A program made the position numbers and the translations under genes. Under the pieces are notes generated by a model, which ran no database searches, was not told where the DNA came from, and was given only the letters and a program-made list of their open reading frames with translations. From assembly GCA_015057705.1 (NCBI GenBank), contig SVDU01000028.1, positions 1 through 61,505 on the forward strand: a DNA stretch of 61,505 nt, written 5' to 3'. Shown here one piece after another: positions 27,773-36,632 of this stretch (the stretch's first letter is position 1; each line of letters opens with the position of its first letter). Source of the stretch: Paenibacillaceae bacterium. GTDB lineage: Bacteria; Bacillota; Clostridia; Lachnospirales; Lachnospiraceae.

Positions 27773-28648
27773 TCAATTTGTGGATTTGGGTTTTAAATCC
27801 ACAACGACCAGCTGAGGTTTGTTATTCAGCCGGATATTAATGGAGTGGGTTCCAAGGCCTCTGCTTACTATCATATATTTTTCATCTTTTTGAAACGTCC
27901 CTCCACAGTAGGGATTAAAAAACTGGTACTGCGGAGTCATCACGCCTCCCAGAAACGGAAGGCGTATGGTTCCTCCGTGAAAATGACCGGAAAGGGTTAA
28001 ATCAGCGCCCCAGTTCCGGTAAGTGTTAAAATAAAGGGGGGAATGGGACAATAGTATCTGAAATCGTTCTTCTCCTGCCTTCCCTGCTTTTTGCTCAAGT
28101 TCTTCAGGAAGAAGGCACTCAGGAATAAAGTCCTTATAACAACCTTCTTTTAAATCCACACCTGTAATGGCAATATCCTTCCGGTATAATTCCGTCCGGT
28201 CTCTTAATACTATTACTCCAAGCTTTTTTAAGCTGTTTTCATACGTATCATACTGATCACCATAGACCAGCCGTTCCTGGTTCATCCGGTTTTCGTGATT
28301 TCCGTTTCCGTAAAAAACAGGGTAACGATTTGTCAGCTTCTCCATCAGTTTTAAACTGACCCCGGTATCTGCTGTCTTTTTTACAACCATCATATCACCG
28401 CCGACAAGCACCACATCCGGATTCACATGGTCAATCGCTTTAAGAAGTCTTTTATTGTCTTCTCCAAAGCAATGACTGTGAAGGTCCGAAAGGAATACCA
28501 GCCTCAAGTTTTTTCCGATCTTACTGCTTTCTATAACAGTTCTCTCTACGGAAAGCTGTTCTCTTTCGTATTCAGACCGCAGTAAGGATACTGCGCCTGC
28601 AGCAGCACAAAAAACTCCGGCAGCAAACCACATCTGTTTATACCTCAT
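27773..28648 (-). CDS. Membrane-anchored metallophosphoesterase (YaeI-like)
   Basis: 291 aa with an N-terminal hydrophobic anchor (about 7-24) and a calcineurin-like phosphoesterase domain. Metal ligands are visible in SDLHSH, GGDMM, GNGNHEN, LLSHSP and SGHFHGGT. The family includes UDP-diacylglucosamine hydrolase-like and YaeI-type phosphodiesterases; the substrate is not known. It is transcribed away from the small XRE gene and sits upstream of scpA. Confidence 0.88.
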   Translation of the reverse strand: MRYKQMWFAAGVFCAAAGAVSLLRSEYEREQLSVERTVIESSKIGKNLRLVFLSDLHSHCFGEDNKRLLKAIDHVNPDVVLVGGDMMVVKKTADTGVSLKLMEKLTNRYPVFYGNGNHENRMNQERLVYGDQYDTYENSLKKLGVIVLRDRTELYRKDIAITGVDLKEGCYKDFIPECLLPEELEQKAGKAGEERFQILLSHSPLYFNTYRNWGADLTLSGHFHGGTIRLPFLGGVMTPQYQFFNPYCGGTFQKDEKYMIVSRGLGTHSINIRLNNKPQLVVVDLKPKSTN

Positions 28649-28817
28649 CTTCTCTCATTCCTTCTTTTGCTGTCCCTCCATCATACAATGAAGAACCTGT
28701 CCCCGTCAAGTAAAAGGCTTCCTCTTTTACCTTCCCCTTTTGTATAATGAATACCAATTATGGATAATATGCAATACTGGATAATCACGGTTTAATAAGA
28801 GTGTGAGGTGACTAACC

Positions 28818-29069
28818 ATGATTGTTTATGACAGACTGTGGGAAACCATGAAAAAGAAAAATGTCAGCCAGTATCATCTGATCAAATATTGCAAGGTCAG
28901 TGCCGGACAAATCGGACGGCTAAAGAAAAACAATTTCGTATCTACTCATACGATTGATATGCTGTGTAAAATTTTAGACTGCAGCGTAGATGAAATTATG
29001 GAATATCGGGCCGATATTTGCGAGGCAACAAGTGTGACCTGTAATACTGACCCTGAGGAAAATAAATAA
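28818..29069 (+). CDS. Small XRE-family HTH regulator
   Basis: 83-aa single-domain DNA-binding protein. The HTH (residues 14-62: VSQYHLIKYCKVSAGQIGRL through IDMLCKILDCSVDEIMEY) matches the short Cro/CI-like group common in clostridia. The C-terminal 20 residues contain two cysteines and are probably disordered. Strong ribosome site GAGGTGA before ATG 28818. Flanked by a terminator and a divergent gene, so it forms its own unit. The target is unknown. Confidence 0.85.
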   Translation: MIVYDRLWETMKKKNVSQYHLIKYCKVSAGQIGRLKKNNFVSTHTIDMLCKILDCSVDEIMEYRADICEATSVTCNTDPEENK

Positions 29070-29099
29070 CAGGCTTTTCCTTCAGAGGATTTGGCATAG

Positions 29100-29126
29100 A
29101 AAAAGAGCCGTGAGGCTCTTTTTTCT
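29100..29126. terminator. Bidirectional terminator
   Basis: Stem AAAAGAGCC/GGCTCTTTT with loop GTGA and A/T tracts on both sides, between the convergent XRE and carboxypeptidase genes. Confidence 0.9.
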
Positions 29127-29140
29127 ATGTTATGTTCCTC

Positions 29141-30367
29141 TTAGGATATCCAGACACCGGTTCCGTCCAGGCGGTAACCATCGGGTGTTACCGTATCCTT
29201 TAACATGGCGCCATCACTGCCAAGATAATACCACTTCTCCCTGGTTTTCACCCAGTAATTACATGCCTTAGTACCATCTTCCCGGTAATAAAACCACTGA
29301 TCCCCTGACTGCACCCAGCCAGAGGAAGCATTGGCTTTTACACTGCTGCCGCCTGACCCCTTTAAGGCAAAACCATAATCCAAAAGCGCTTTGGTATCGT
29401 CATAATGGGTGGACTTACTTTTCATAATCACTACGATTAAGCGTGATCCATTCTTTTCTGCATAAGTCACCAGGGTATTGCCAGCCGCAGAGGTAAAGCC
29501 GGTCTTTCCTCCTATCACTCCAGGGTAATAACGGGAGTCGGAAGAATTGATCATCTTATGCCCCATGGTTACCGTTCTGGCTCCCGCTTTCTTCGTGGCC
29601 GGAATCTGGTAGCGGACAGTAGAGCACACTTTTCTAACCACACCATTTTGAAAAGCCGCTTTTGCAATCAGCGCCATATCATGGGGTGTTGTATAATGAC
29701 TGGAATTATTAAGACCGTTGGGATTGACAAAATTTGTATTGGTACAGCCAAGTTCTCTGGCTTTGGCATTCATCAGCTGGGCAAAGGAACTGACGCTGCC
29801 GGATACATGCTCAGCAAGACCATTGGCCACCTCATTGGCAGACTTAAGCATAAGACCATAGAGACTCTGCTCCACCGTCAGCTTATCACCTTCTGTCATA
29901 TTTAAGGTAACCGCCCCTGCTTCCAGATTGGTAGTAGCTGCCTTGGAAAAGGTAACGGTATCTGAAAGGTTCGTCCGTTCTGCCACCAGAAGCGCAGTCA
30001 TCAGTTTGGTAATGCTGGCCGGATAATACTTCGTCTCACTGTTTTTAGAATAAAGAAGTTCTCCGGTATCGGCATCCATTAATACAGCTCCCTCGGAAGA
30101 GATCTGGGGCACACTTACTGTTGAAGCTGCTGTGGTGGACGTTGTGGAGGCGGTGCCCGCTGTGGAATCCGCGGCGTCTTTTTTGCTGTCTGTGTTCTGG
30201 TCTGCCTGTCCGCTTATAGAAGCACCTGGTCCGGCTGCTGCCTGTGTCTCCTGCGTGGAACCCGGGAAGGGCGAAACCGTAGGTATATCCGTTGCATAAG
30301 TGGCAGTTGATGCCAACATGGAAAAGCCAATGATAAGACTGATTAATCTGCAAGTTTTTTTTGTCAT
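29141..30367 (-). CDS. dacA: D-alanyl-D-alanine carboxypeptidase with C-terminal cell-wall-binding repeats
   Basis: 408-aa secreted class C penicillin-binding protein trimming peptidoglycan pentapeptides. Signal peptide at 1-25, then a Ser/Thr/Ala-rich linker (25-95). The peptidase S11 domain has SITK (nucleophile Ser), SAN and KTG (GGKTGFTSAAGN). The last 60 residues carry two choline-binding-type repeats (GWVQSGDQWFYYREDG, KWYYLGSDGAM) in place of the usual membrane-anchoring helix. ATG 30367 is preferred to a TTG six bases upstream. No other wall-synthesis gene is adjacent. Confidence 0.93.
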   Translation of the reverse strand: MTKKTCRLISLIIGFSMLASTATYATDIPTVSPFPGSTQETQAAAGPGASISGQADQNTDSKKDAADSTAGTASTTSTTAASTVSVPQISSEGAVLMDADTGELLYSKNSETKYYPASITKLMTALLVAERTNLSDTVTFSKAATTNLEAGAVTLNMTEGDKLTVEQSLYGLMLKSANEVANGLAEHVSGSVSSFAQLMNAKARELGCTNTNFVNPNGLNNSSHYTTPHDMALIAKAAFQNGVVRKVCSTVRYQIPATKKAGARTVTMGHKMINSSDSRYYPGVIGGKTGFTSAAGNTLVTYAEKNGSRLIVVIMKSKSTHYDDTKALLDYGFALKGSGGSSVKANASSGWVQSGDQWFYYREDGTKACNYWVKTREKWYYLGSDGAMLKDTVTPDGYRLDGTGVWIS

Positions 30368-30459
30368 AGCCAATTATCTCCTGTATTTTTCTACCAGTTA
30401 GTTCTTCCATCAGTATAACATAAAATCCAGTAATTACCGCTTAAAATTTTCTTACAAAA

Positions 30460-30492
30460 TTAAAAAATGCACCACTTATAAAAGTGATGCAT
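30460..30492 (-). terminator. Intrinsic terminator of the COG2426-NUDIX operon
   Basis: 11-bp stem ATGCAYCACTT/AAGTGATGCAT (about 30467-30491) followed on the minus strand by ATTTTTTAATTTT, 17 bp behind the NUDIX stop. Confidence 0.85.
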
Positions 30493-30508
30493 CGTCTAAA
30501 GGCCTGTA

Positions 30509-31180
30509 TTAATCTTCTTTTTCCAGCTCTTCCAGCCTGTCCATGGCAATATTTAAAATTTCCGCATGGTCAAATGCCAGCTTCTCCTGGTCAAGCATGT
30601 CTATTGCAGGCAAAAGTTCAATGTCAATGTCTCTCTTCCACATCATGCCATCCCGTTCAAAGGTTTCCGTAATCCGATAGCTGATAAATATATGTTCTTC
30701 CTCATTCTCAATGGTAAGTGCATATGTCGCCCCATTTTCAAGGTCTGAAAGCTTCTTTTTCTTTACCTCAAACCAGCACGCCTTGCCGGCATCGTCACCA
30801 GCCTCTACGGTTAACTGATCTTTTGGAACTGCCGCTAAATAAGAAACGGAAATCACTCTTGTTCTGGGATCTCTTTTTACACTTCCCCAGGTATAAAGCT
30901 GTTCCATGTAGATATCCTTTAATCCGGTTTCTTCAAACAGTTCTCTGGCTGCTGCTTCCTCCAGGGATTCATCCATGTTAACAAATCCTCCCGGAATCGC
31001 CCACTGACCGATACAGGGGTGGTTTTTCCGCTTAATGAGAAGAATTTCTGTCTTTGATTCTTCCTGGTCATATGCAAATATCAGCATATCCACCGTTACC
31101 GACGGGCGTTCGTAATCTCCCGGACGGTATTGTAAAAGAAACTCTTTTTCCGTCAGCCCTTCTTCATTCTTTCGTTCCAT
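30509..31180 (-). CDS. NUDIX hydrolase
   Basis: 223-aa nucleotide-diphosphate hydrolase with a full NUDIX box around residues 69-91 (GFVNMDESLEEAAARELFEE, then TGL). The N-terminal extension TEKEFLLQYRPGDYERPSVT is typical of the ADP-ribose pyrophosphatase/NrtR group. The C-terminal 60 residues lack an evident winged helix, so an enzyme rather than an NrtR-type repressor is favoured. It is transcribed with the membrane-protein gene just upstream. Substrate not assigned. Confidence 0.88.
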   Translation of the reverse strand: MERKNEEGLTEKEFLLQYRPGDYERPSVTVDMLIFAYDQEESKTEILLIKRKNHPCIGQWAIPGGFVNMDESLEEAAARELFEETGLKDIYMEQLYTWGSVKRDPRTRVISVSYLAAVPKDQLTVEAGDDAGKACWFEVKKKKLSDLENGATYALTIENEEEHIFISYRITETFERDGMMWKRDIDIELLPAIDMLDQEKLAFDHAEILNIAMDRLEELEKED

Positions 31181-31204
31181 TCTGCCCTTCTTCCTACCAG
31201 TTTT

Positions 31205-31687
31205 TTAAAATACAATGGACTGAAGCGCTCCAAGAACACCTGCACTGGCAAGTCCCATAATGATTCCTGCCATTAAAACTCCGCCCATCACAGCTAAAAT
31301 ACTGGATTTAAAATCAATATCAAGCAGGCTGGCTGCCAATGTGCCAGTCCAGGCACCGGTGCCTGGAAGTGGGATACCAACAAATATCAATAGAGCAATG
31401 AACAATCCCCTTCCGGCTTTCGCCTGCAGTTTTTCTCCGCCGCGTTTTCCTTTTTCCAGACACCAGGTAAAAAAAACGCCTAATACCGGCTTATCTACTC
31501 CCCACTCCAGAACTTTTCTGGCAAACAGAAAGATAATGGGTACCGGAAGCATGTTTCCGATTATTGCAATAATATAAGACGGAACCAAAGGCAGTCCCAT
31601 TACTGCAGAGTAGGGAATCGCTCCCCTTAGTTCAATAAGCGGAACCATGGAAATAAAAAATACTGTTATATATTTTTGTAACATCAT
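31205..31687 (-). CDS. COG2426-type small multidrug export protein
   Basis: 160-aa membrane protein of the Sm_multidrug_ex family, with about five hydrophobic helices. Family signatures are PLIELRGAIPYS near the N terminus, GNMLPVPIIFLFAR, and the re-entrant-type loop VGIPLPGTGAWTGTLAASLL. The transport role is a family annotation with little direct proof. It is the first gene of a two-gene unit with the NUDIX hydrolase (24-bp gap). Confidence 0.85.
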   Translation of the reverse strand: MMLQKYITVFFISMVPLIELRGAIPYSAVMGLPLVPSYIIAIIGNMLPVPIIFLFARKVLEWGVDKPVLGVFFTWCLEKGKRGGEKLQAKAGRGLFIALLIFVGIPLPGTGAWTGTLAASLLDIDFKSSILAVMGGVLMAGIIMGLASAGVLGALQSIVF

Positions 31688-31827
31688 CCATTCCTTTCAT
31701 AATAAAAGTCTGCCTTTATACTATACACAAAGATGGACAGTCTATCAACTATTTTATAAAAAGATTATATTTACATACATGATTCCAAACCTTTCCTGAA
31801 TAAAATATTAACATTTCTGAAATACTA

Positions 31828-31856
31828 TTGTACTGACAAAACGAGTGTGATATAAT
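31828..31856 (+). promoter_or_regulatory. Sigma-A promoter of the PAP2-like gene
   Basis: TTGTAC (31828-31833), 17-bp spacer, TATAAT (31851-31856), 54 bp before the ATG. Confidence 0.75.
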
Positions 31857-31910
31857 CCTCAAAAGTTGATTATTATAATCCCACGCAATCGTTAAGAAGG
31901 GTGTCTTTTT

Positions 31911-32573
31911 ATGAATATCAAACAGTTTTTAACCAAGTACAGGCATGCCTGGATTCTCAGCTACGCCTTCATTTATTTACCATGGTTCGTGTACCTTGAA
32001 AAAACAGTGACAAGCAACTACCACATCATGCATATAGCCATTGATGACTATATCCCGTTTAATGAATATTTCATTATTCCTTACCTGATGTGGTTTGGTT
32101 ATGTGGCAGTCTCAGTCGCCTATTTTTTCTTTCATGATGTGAAAGAATACTACAGGCTTTGCACCATGCTGTTTACAGGAATGACCATAAGCCTTGTGAT
32201 CTGTACTGTCTTTCCAAACGGAACGGACTTCAGACCTGTCGTTGATGCCAATAAGAATATTTGTGCTACAATTGTTAATCTTCTCTATTCTGCAGATACC
32301 TGTACCAATGTATTTCCAAGCATACACGTGTATAACTCCATTTGTGTACACATTGCCGTATGCCGAAGTGAACGTCTTAAAAACTGCAGACAGTTAAAAA
32401 CAGGGTCTCTTATTTTAATGATTCTAATCTGTCTGGCTACTGTGTTCTTAAAACAGCACTCTGCTTTTGACGGACTTGGCTCCTTAGCTATGGCTTATAT
32501 CATGTATCAGTTTGTTTATTCTGATTCCCTTGTTCCTAACAGAAAAAAGGTATCCGAAAAAGCAATCAGTTAA
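31911..32573 (+). CDS. PAP2-like membrane phosphatase
   Basis: 220 aa with six hydrophobic segments. The three PAP2 motifs are visible in modified form: GTDFRPVVDANKN (motif 1 region), FPSIHVYNS (motif 2, His in place) and KQHSAFDGLGS (motif 3, catalytic His and the Asp four residues on). Relatives dephosphorylate lipid phosphates or undecaprenyl diphosphate, or transfer phospho-headgroups. The order resembles the inositolphosphotransferase-like PAP2 group, but the substrate is unassigned. Own promoter and terminator. Confidence 0.82.
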   Translation: MNIKQFLTKYRHAWILSYAFIYLPWFVYLEKTVTSNYHIMHIAIDDYIPFNEYFIIPYLMWFGYVAVSVAYFFFHDVKEYYRLCTMLFTGMTISLVICTVFPNGTDFRPVVDANKNICATIVNLLYSADTCTNVFPSIHVYNSICVHIAVCRSERLKNCRQLKTGSLILMILICLATVFLKQHSAFDGLGSLAMAYIMYQFVYSDSLVPNRKKVSEKAIS

Positions 32574-32606
32574 AAAAAGGCCTTCCCTGCCGGGAAGGCC
32601 TTTTCA
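32574..32606. terminator. Bidirectional terminator
   Basis: Stem AAGGCCTTCCC/GGGAAGGCCTT with A-run before and T-run after, between convergent genes. Confidence 0.93.
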
Positions 32607-32615
32607 CATCCGATT

Positions 32616-33635
32616 CTAATTAAACCCAAAAAATTTCTGAGTCATCTTATAAATGGCGATAGGGAATTTCATTCCGCTCTTACCAGGCAGATTGACTCCC
32701 TGTCCCAGGAATCCGTAGCGAAGCCTTAAATAAAGCTTTAAATTCTGTTTTCTAAGACTCTGCCACAGTTCTTCCTTTTTCTCCAAATTTTCCTCTGTTC
32801 CGGACTTAATAGCCAGAATGGAGGAAATGACCATCATAATCTCTAAATACCGTACCATATAGCGCCGAAGCTTGCGCTGTTTAATCTTCATCACGTCATA
32901 ATAGGAAAGCATCAGCTTTGTCACACGGATCTGCTGATCAATTCGTCCGATCATAACCTGCTCGTTGACAGACTGATCGTCTCTGCCTATGAAGTAGCGG
33001 TAAAAGTTTACGTTTAAATAATACAGGGTTTTTACATGGGGCAGCGGCTGATAAACAAAAATATTATCCACATAGAAGGTATGCTTTGGCAATTCCAGAC
33101 CGCATTGCTTTAAAAGTTCTGTCCTGTAAATAACAGAATGCATCAGAATGTATTGTCCCAGAATAAAAACCTTCACATCATCCCAGTCAATCAGCTGGTT
33201 CTCCGGAAGTGCAGTCCGGTAATTCATTACTTTCTTACGATTGGAGCCCTGTTTTTCATATACAAAATTACTTACCAGCATATCAAGTGTCTTCTCACCG
33301 TAAACGAACCGTCTGAGGGTATTGAGAATCTCCATATAAGCAGATTCATCCACCCAGTCATCACTGTCCACTACCTTAAAATAAATCCCGGACGCATTCC
33401 TTAATCCTGCATTAACTGCTTCTCCATGCCCGCCATTCTCCTGATGGATCGCCCTGCAGATTCCCGGATAATTCAGTTCATATTCATCTGCAATTTCGGC
33501 TGTACGGTCTTTTGTTGAACCGTCATCTACAATAAGGATCTCAACTTCATCTCCGCCTGGAAGCAGGGATTCGATGCAGTGCCTCATATAGGATTCTGAA
33601 TTATAACATGGAATTGCTACAGATAAGAGTTTCAC
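32616..33635 (-). CDS. Family 2 glycosyltransferase
   Basis: 339-aa GT-A fold enzyme with nucleotide-sugar motifs SVAIPCYNSESYM (residues 4-16), ILIVDDGSTKD and the metal-binding VDSDDW. A helical C-terminal half has no clear membrane segment. It probably builds a surface polysaccharide or glycolipid; donor and acceptor are unknown. The start is GTG 33635, seven bases after AAAGGAGG and overlapping the CPBP stop (GTGA). The reading frame upstream has no site of its own. Coupled to the CPBP protease gene. Confidence 0.9.
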   Translation of the reverse strand: MKLLSVAIPCYNSESYMRHCIESLLPGGDEVEILIVDDGSTKDRTAEIADEYELNYPGICRAIHQENGGHGEAVNAGLRNASGIYFKVVDSDDWVDESAYMEILNTLRRFVYGEKTLDMLVSNFVYEKQGSNRKKVMNYRTALPENQLIDWDDVKVFILGQYILMHSVIYRTELLKQCGLELPKHTFYVDNIFVYQPLPHVKTLYYLNVNFYRYFIGRDDQSVNEQVMIGRIDQQIRVTKLMLSYYDVMKIKQRKLRRYMVRYLEIMMVISSILAIKSGTEENLEKKEELWQSLRKQNLKLYLRLRYGFLGQGVNLPGKSGMKFPIAIYKMTQKFFGFN

Positions 33636-34423
33636 ACAATATCCTCCTTTAGGTTGTTTTTCCAATAAATCCGGATAATACAAATTACAGTTACAACGAC
33701 TGATATTACAACCACAGCTGCAGTCACTCCTGCCTGTTCTCTTTGAAACAGAAGCCCGGACAGTTCCGTGTTGGTTATAAAAAGCGAAAGTAAATTAGCC
33801 GAGATGTGAAGCATGATAGGTGCCGACAGGGCTTTTGTTCTCTCATAAAGCCATGCTGCGGTAAGACCAATGATAAATGCATAAACACCCTGGGGAAGAT
33901 TTCCATGATAAAGACCAAACAAGCCGGCTGATATTATAGCCGATAAAACAAAAGAAAACTTGTCCCGGATGGAAGCAAAAATCATTCCTCGAAATATCAG
34001 TTCCTCCGCTACAGGTATGATAAGTCCGGAGGCCAGAAGCTGAAGCGCAAATGGCGGAGAATAGAGTGCCTTGGCTGCTTCCTGGTATGTCCTTGATATT
34101 CTGGTCAGTCCCATAACTTCCACAGCTGAATTTCCCAGAATGCAAAGAGCTGCTCCAAGCAGCCAGATCGCAATCAGGCTGTCTGCAGGTTTCAAACTCT
34201 CTGTCATGGAAGATCCTCTGTTTTTCTGATCGTAAGAATAAAACCACAGCAAAACCGGAATATTCAGTAATGCAGATACTCCCGTAGCCAGAAGTGGTTC
34301 AAAAGGCACCGCCAGATACAGGCACGTGGTGGCTAACGTGTAGGTAAACAAAGGAAGAATCAGATGCAGAATCATTACTATCATAAGTACCTGTCCTTTC
34401 ATTTTCTGTATCTTCTTAAACAT
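33632..34423 (-). CDS. CPBP-family intramembrane metalloprotease
   Basis: 263-aa membrane protein with about eight hydrophobic segments and the CAAX-protease/bacteriocin-processing motifs: EELIFRG (Glu-Glu and Arg), FGLYHGN (His) and MLHISANL (His). Such proteins cleave substrates in the membrane or serve in bacteriocin immunity. No bacteriocin gene is evident here. ATG 34423 follows AGGTGG closely. An upstream ATG lacks a site. First gene of a two-gene operon with the glycosyltransferase. Confidence 0.88.
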   Translation of the reverse strand: MFKKIQKMKGQVLMIVMILHLILPLFTYTLATTCLYLAVPFEPLLATGVSALLNIPVLLWFYSYDQKNRGSSMTESLKPADSLIAIWLLGAALCILGNSAVEVMGLTRISRTYQEAAKALYSPPFALQLLASGLIIPVAEELIFRGMIFASIRDKFSFVLSAIISAGLFGLYHGNLPQGVYAFIIGLTAAWLYERTKALSAPIMLHISANLLSLFITNTELSGLLFQREQAGVTAAVVVISVVVTVICIIRIYWKNNLKEDIV

Positions 34424-34520
34424 TATACCACCTGATTTCAGGATATCCACTTAATTTTTTTAAAATTATTTCTAAAAACAAATGAAATCTTTTCTCATAT
34501 TCCCCAATGCCCGAAAGCGG

Positions 34521-34549
34521 TTGCTTTTTTTATCTGCTGATAATATAAT
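34521..34549 (+). promoter_or_regulatory. Sigma-A promoter of the carbamate kinase-like gene
   Basis: TTGCTT (34521-34526), 17-bp spacer, TATAAT (34544-34549), 48 bp before the start codon. Confidence 0.8.
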
Positions 34550-34597
34550 ATCCTTATATTTTCTGATTAAAACTACATGAAACTGAGAGGAAATAAT

Positions 34598-35536
34598 ATG
34601 GCAAAAAAACGTATTGTGATAGCTTTGGGACACCATGCCTTGGGAACAAACCTTCCGGAACAAAAGACGGCAGTAGCCAGAACTGCCAAAGTAATTGCAG
34701 ATTTTATTCAGTCTGGCTGGCAGGTGGCCGTTACTCACAGCAACGCTCCCCAGGTTGGAATGATCCACACTGCAATGAATGAATTCGGAAAACAGCATGA
34801 CGGTTATACCTCAGCTCCCATGTCTGTCTGTTCTGCCATGAGCCAGGGATACATTGGCTATGACTTACAAAACGGAATCCGTGCGGAACTTATGACACGG
34901 GGCATATATAAGTCCGTAGCTACGATTTTAACCCAGATGATGGTAAATCCATATGACGAGGCTTTCTATACTCCCATGAAGCCCATCGGACGTTTCATGA
35001 CTGCAGAGGAAGCAAAGGAAGAAGAGGATAAGGGAAACTATGTAGAAGAAGTTCCTGGCAAGGGATTTCGCAGAGTTGTCGCTTCTCCAAAACCGGTTTC
35101 TATCGTTGAGATCGATATCATAAAAGCCGTTATAGATGCAGATCAGATTGTGATCGCCTGTGGAGGCGGCGGTATTCCCGTTATGGAACAGGGCTGCTAC
35201 TTAAAAGGAGCCAGCGCTGTGATAGAGAAGGACAGGGCTGCCGGACTGCTTGCAAAAGAAATCGATGCCGACGTGCTGATGATTTTAACAAATGTTGATA
35301 ACGTAACCTTAAACTTTGGAAAGCCGGATGCCAGTCCCATCAGCCTTATGAGCAAAACGGAGGCGGCTTCTTATATTGAGGACAATCAGTTCGAATCCTC
35401 TTCCATGCTTCCTAAGATTGAAGCATCTCTTGATTTCATTGAGCATGGAAGGAATCGGAAAGCAATCATTACTTCCCTGGAAAAGGCAGAAGAAAGCCTT
35501 GAGGGAAAAGCCGGTACTATTATAACAGAAGCATAA
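34598..35536 (+). CDS. arcC: Carbamate kinase-like protein
   Basis: 312-aa amino-acid-kinase fold. Carbamate kinase interconverts carbamoyl phosphate plus ADP and ATP plus carbamate, usually at the end of arginine or purine breakdown. The fold is clear from SQGYIGYDLQNGI, PMKPIGRF, GFRRVVASPKPVSIVE, ACGGGGIPVME and SSMLPKIEAS. Several glycine-rich phosphate loops differ from classic enzymes: GHHALG for GGNAL, SNAPQVG for GNGPQVG, IEKD for IDKD. ATG 34598 has AGAGG seven bases upstream. It stands alone with its own promoter and no arginine deiminase or transcarbamylase beside it. Confidence 0.85.
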   Translation: MAKKRIVIALGHHALGTNLPEQKTAVARTAKVIADFIQSGWQVAVTHSNAPQVGMIHTAMNEFGKQHDGYTSAPMSVCSAMSQGYIGYDLQNGIRAELMTRGIYKSVATILTQMMVNPYDEAFYTPMKPIGRFMTAEEAKEEEDKGNYVEEVPGKGFRRVVASPKPVSIVEIDIIKAVIDADQIVIACGGGGIPVMEQGCYLKGASAVIEKDRAAGLLAKEIDADVLMILTNVDNVTLNFGKPDASPISLMSKTEAASYIEDNQFESSSMLPKIEASLDFIEHGRNRKAIITSLEKAEESLEGKAGTIITEA

Positions 35537-35538
35537 GT

Positions 35539-35592
35539 ATAAAAAGGATTTTTGTCCTGTTGCAAAAACAGAGGACAGAAATCCTTTTTTTC
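35539..35592. terminator. Bidirectional terminator
   Basis: Long stem-loop with outer arms AAAAAGGATTT/AAATCCTTTTT and an inner GTCCTGT/ACAGAGGAC helix, between convergent arcC-like and phzF-like genes. Confidence 0.88.
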
Positions 35593-35597
35593 TATTA

Positions 35598-36500
35598 TTA
35601 TAGAACCAGTTCCGTTTTGAAAACTGTCACAGCTTCACCGGTGATTTTTACCTGAACCGGATTGCCGCCCGCAATTTTTACAGAAACCAGAATTTTTCCT
35701 TTACGTCCAATGGCCTCTCCCTGTGCCGCTTCAAAAGAAAATTCCTTCTTATCTTTTCCAAACAGTCCATAGGTAATAAAATAAGCGCCTAAGGGGCCGT
35801 TGGCATTCCCAGTTACAGGGTCTTCCGCAATTCCAATGGCTGGCGCGAACATTCTTCCATGTACCAGCGTTTTTTCTTCGGGATGAAGCGTAAATACATA
35901 ATATCCGTTACAACCAATGCGACTGCTTAATTCTGACAGCTTTGCAAGGTCCGGCTTTAAGCTGTGAAGCAGGTTCTCCTCTGTTATACCAACCATTACC
36001 TTGGAATGTCCCGTTGATGCTATGGCAATTGGACAGTCCCTTCTGTGTTTCTCTTTGGTAATCCCAAGAGCTGCTAAAATATCGTCCTGAACAGGTAAAG
36101 GCAAAGGCTCTCCCACTATCACTTCTCCCTGAGTCATGGTAATCGTATAATCTTCATCCGCAGACCGGATTTCAACCGGAAGGATTCCTGCCCCGGTTTT
36201 CTGAATGACCACCCCGGATGCCATATTTTCTTCCAATGCTCTGACATAGTGAGCAGCAATTGTGGCATGACCGCAGATGGGCACCTCGCACAGCGGTGTG
36301 AAAAACCGCACATGAACGTCATACTCTCCTTCCGATCCGGGGAACAGGAATGCCGTTTCCGAATTATTTAGCTCTCTTGCTATTTTAAGCATCATGCTTT
36401 CACTTAGTCCCTCACCATTGGTCACCACTCCTGCCGGATTTCCCGTGAATCGCTCCCTGGTAAATGAATCCACCTGATAAACTCTATATGATTTTTTCAT
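35598..36500 (-). CDS. PhzF-family isomerase/epimerase-like protein
   Basis: 300-aa two-domain protein of the PhzF/diaminopimelate-epimerase fold. The catalytic Glu is in NNSETAF (about 46-52), and CGHATIAAHY and EDPVTGNANGPLGAY are family signatures. Known members isomerise or epimerise small acids, and most are uncharacterised. No phenazine genes are present, so a housekeeping or detoxifying role is more likely. Divergent from an HxlR regulator with a shared short promoter region, which suggests that the regulator controls it. Confidence 0.9.
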   Translation of the reverse strand: MKKSYRVYQVDSFTRERFTGNPAGVVTNGEGLSESMMLKIARELNNSETAFLFPGSEGEYDVHVRFFTPLCEVPICGHATIAAHYVRALEENMASGVVIQKTGAGILPVEIRSADEDYTITMTQGEVIVGEPLPLPVQDDILAALGITKEKHRRDCPIAIASTGHSKVMVGITEENLLHSLKPDLAKLSELSSRIGCNGYYVFTLHPEEKTLVHGRMFAPAIGIAEDPVTGNANGPLGAYFITYGLFGKDKKEFSFEAAQGEAIGRKGKILVSVKIAGGNPVQVKITGEAVTVFKTELVL

Positions 36501-36551
36501 GAATAATCCTCCTGTTTCTTATTTTCTATATCTTAATACCATGAATTCCTC

Positions 36552-36585
36552 TTGACAAGTAATTACATTTCCGTTATATAATTAC
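36552..36585. promoter_or_regulatory. Promoter and candidate HxlR operator
   Basis: On plus, TTGACA (36552-36557) with TATATA 17 bp on (36575-36580). An inverted repeat GTAATTA-N13-TAATTAC (36559-36585) covers the spacer and -10. It lies between the divergent phzF-like and HxlR genes. Confidence 0.6.
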
Positions 36586-36632
36586 ACAAAAGAAACTAAC
36601 TATCAAAAGAATAACTATGAGGCAGAAAAACC

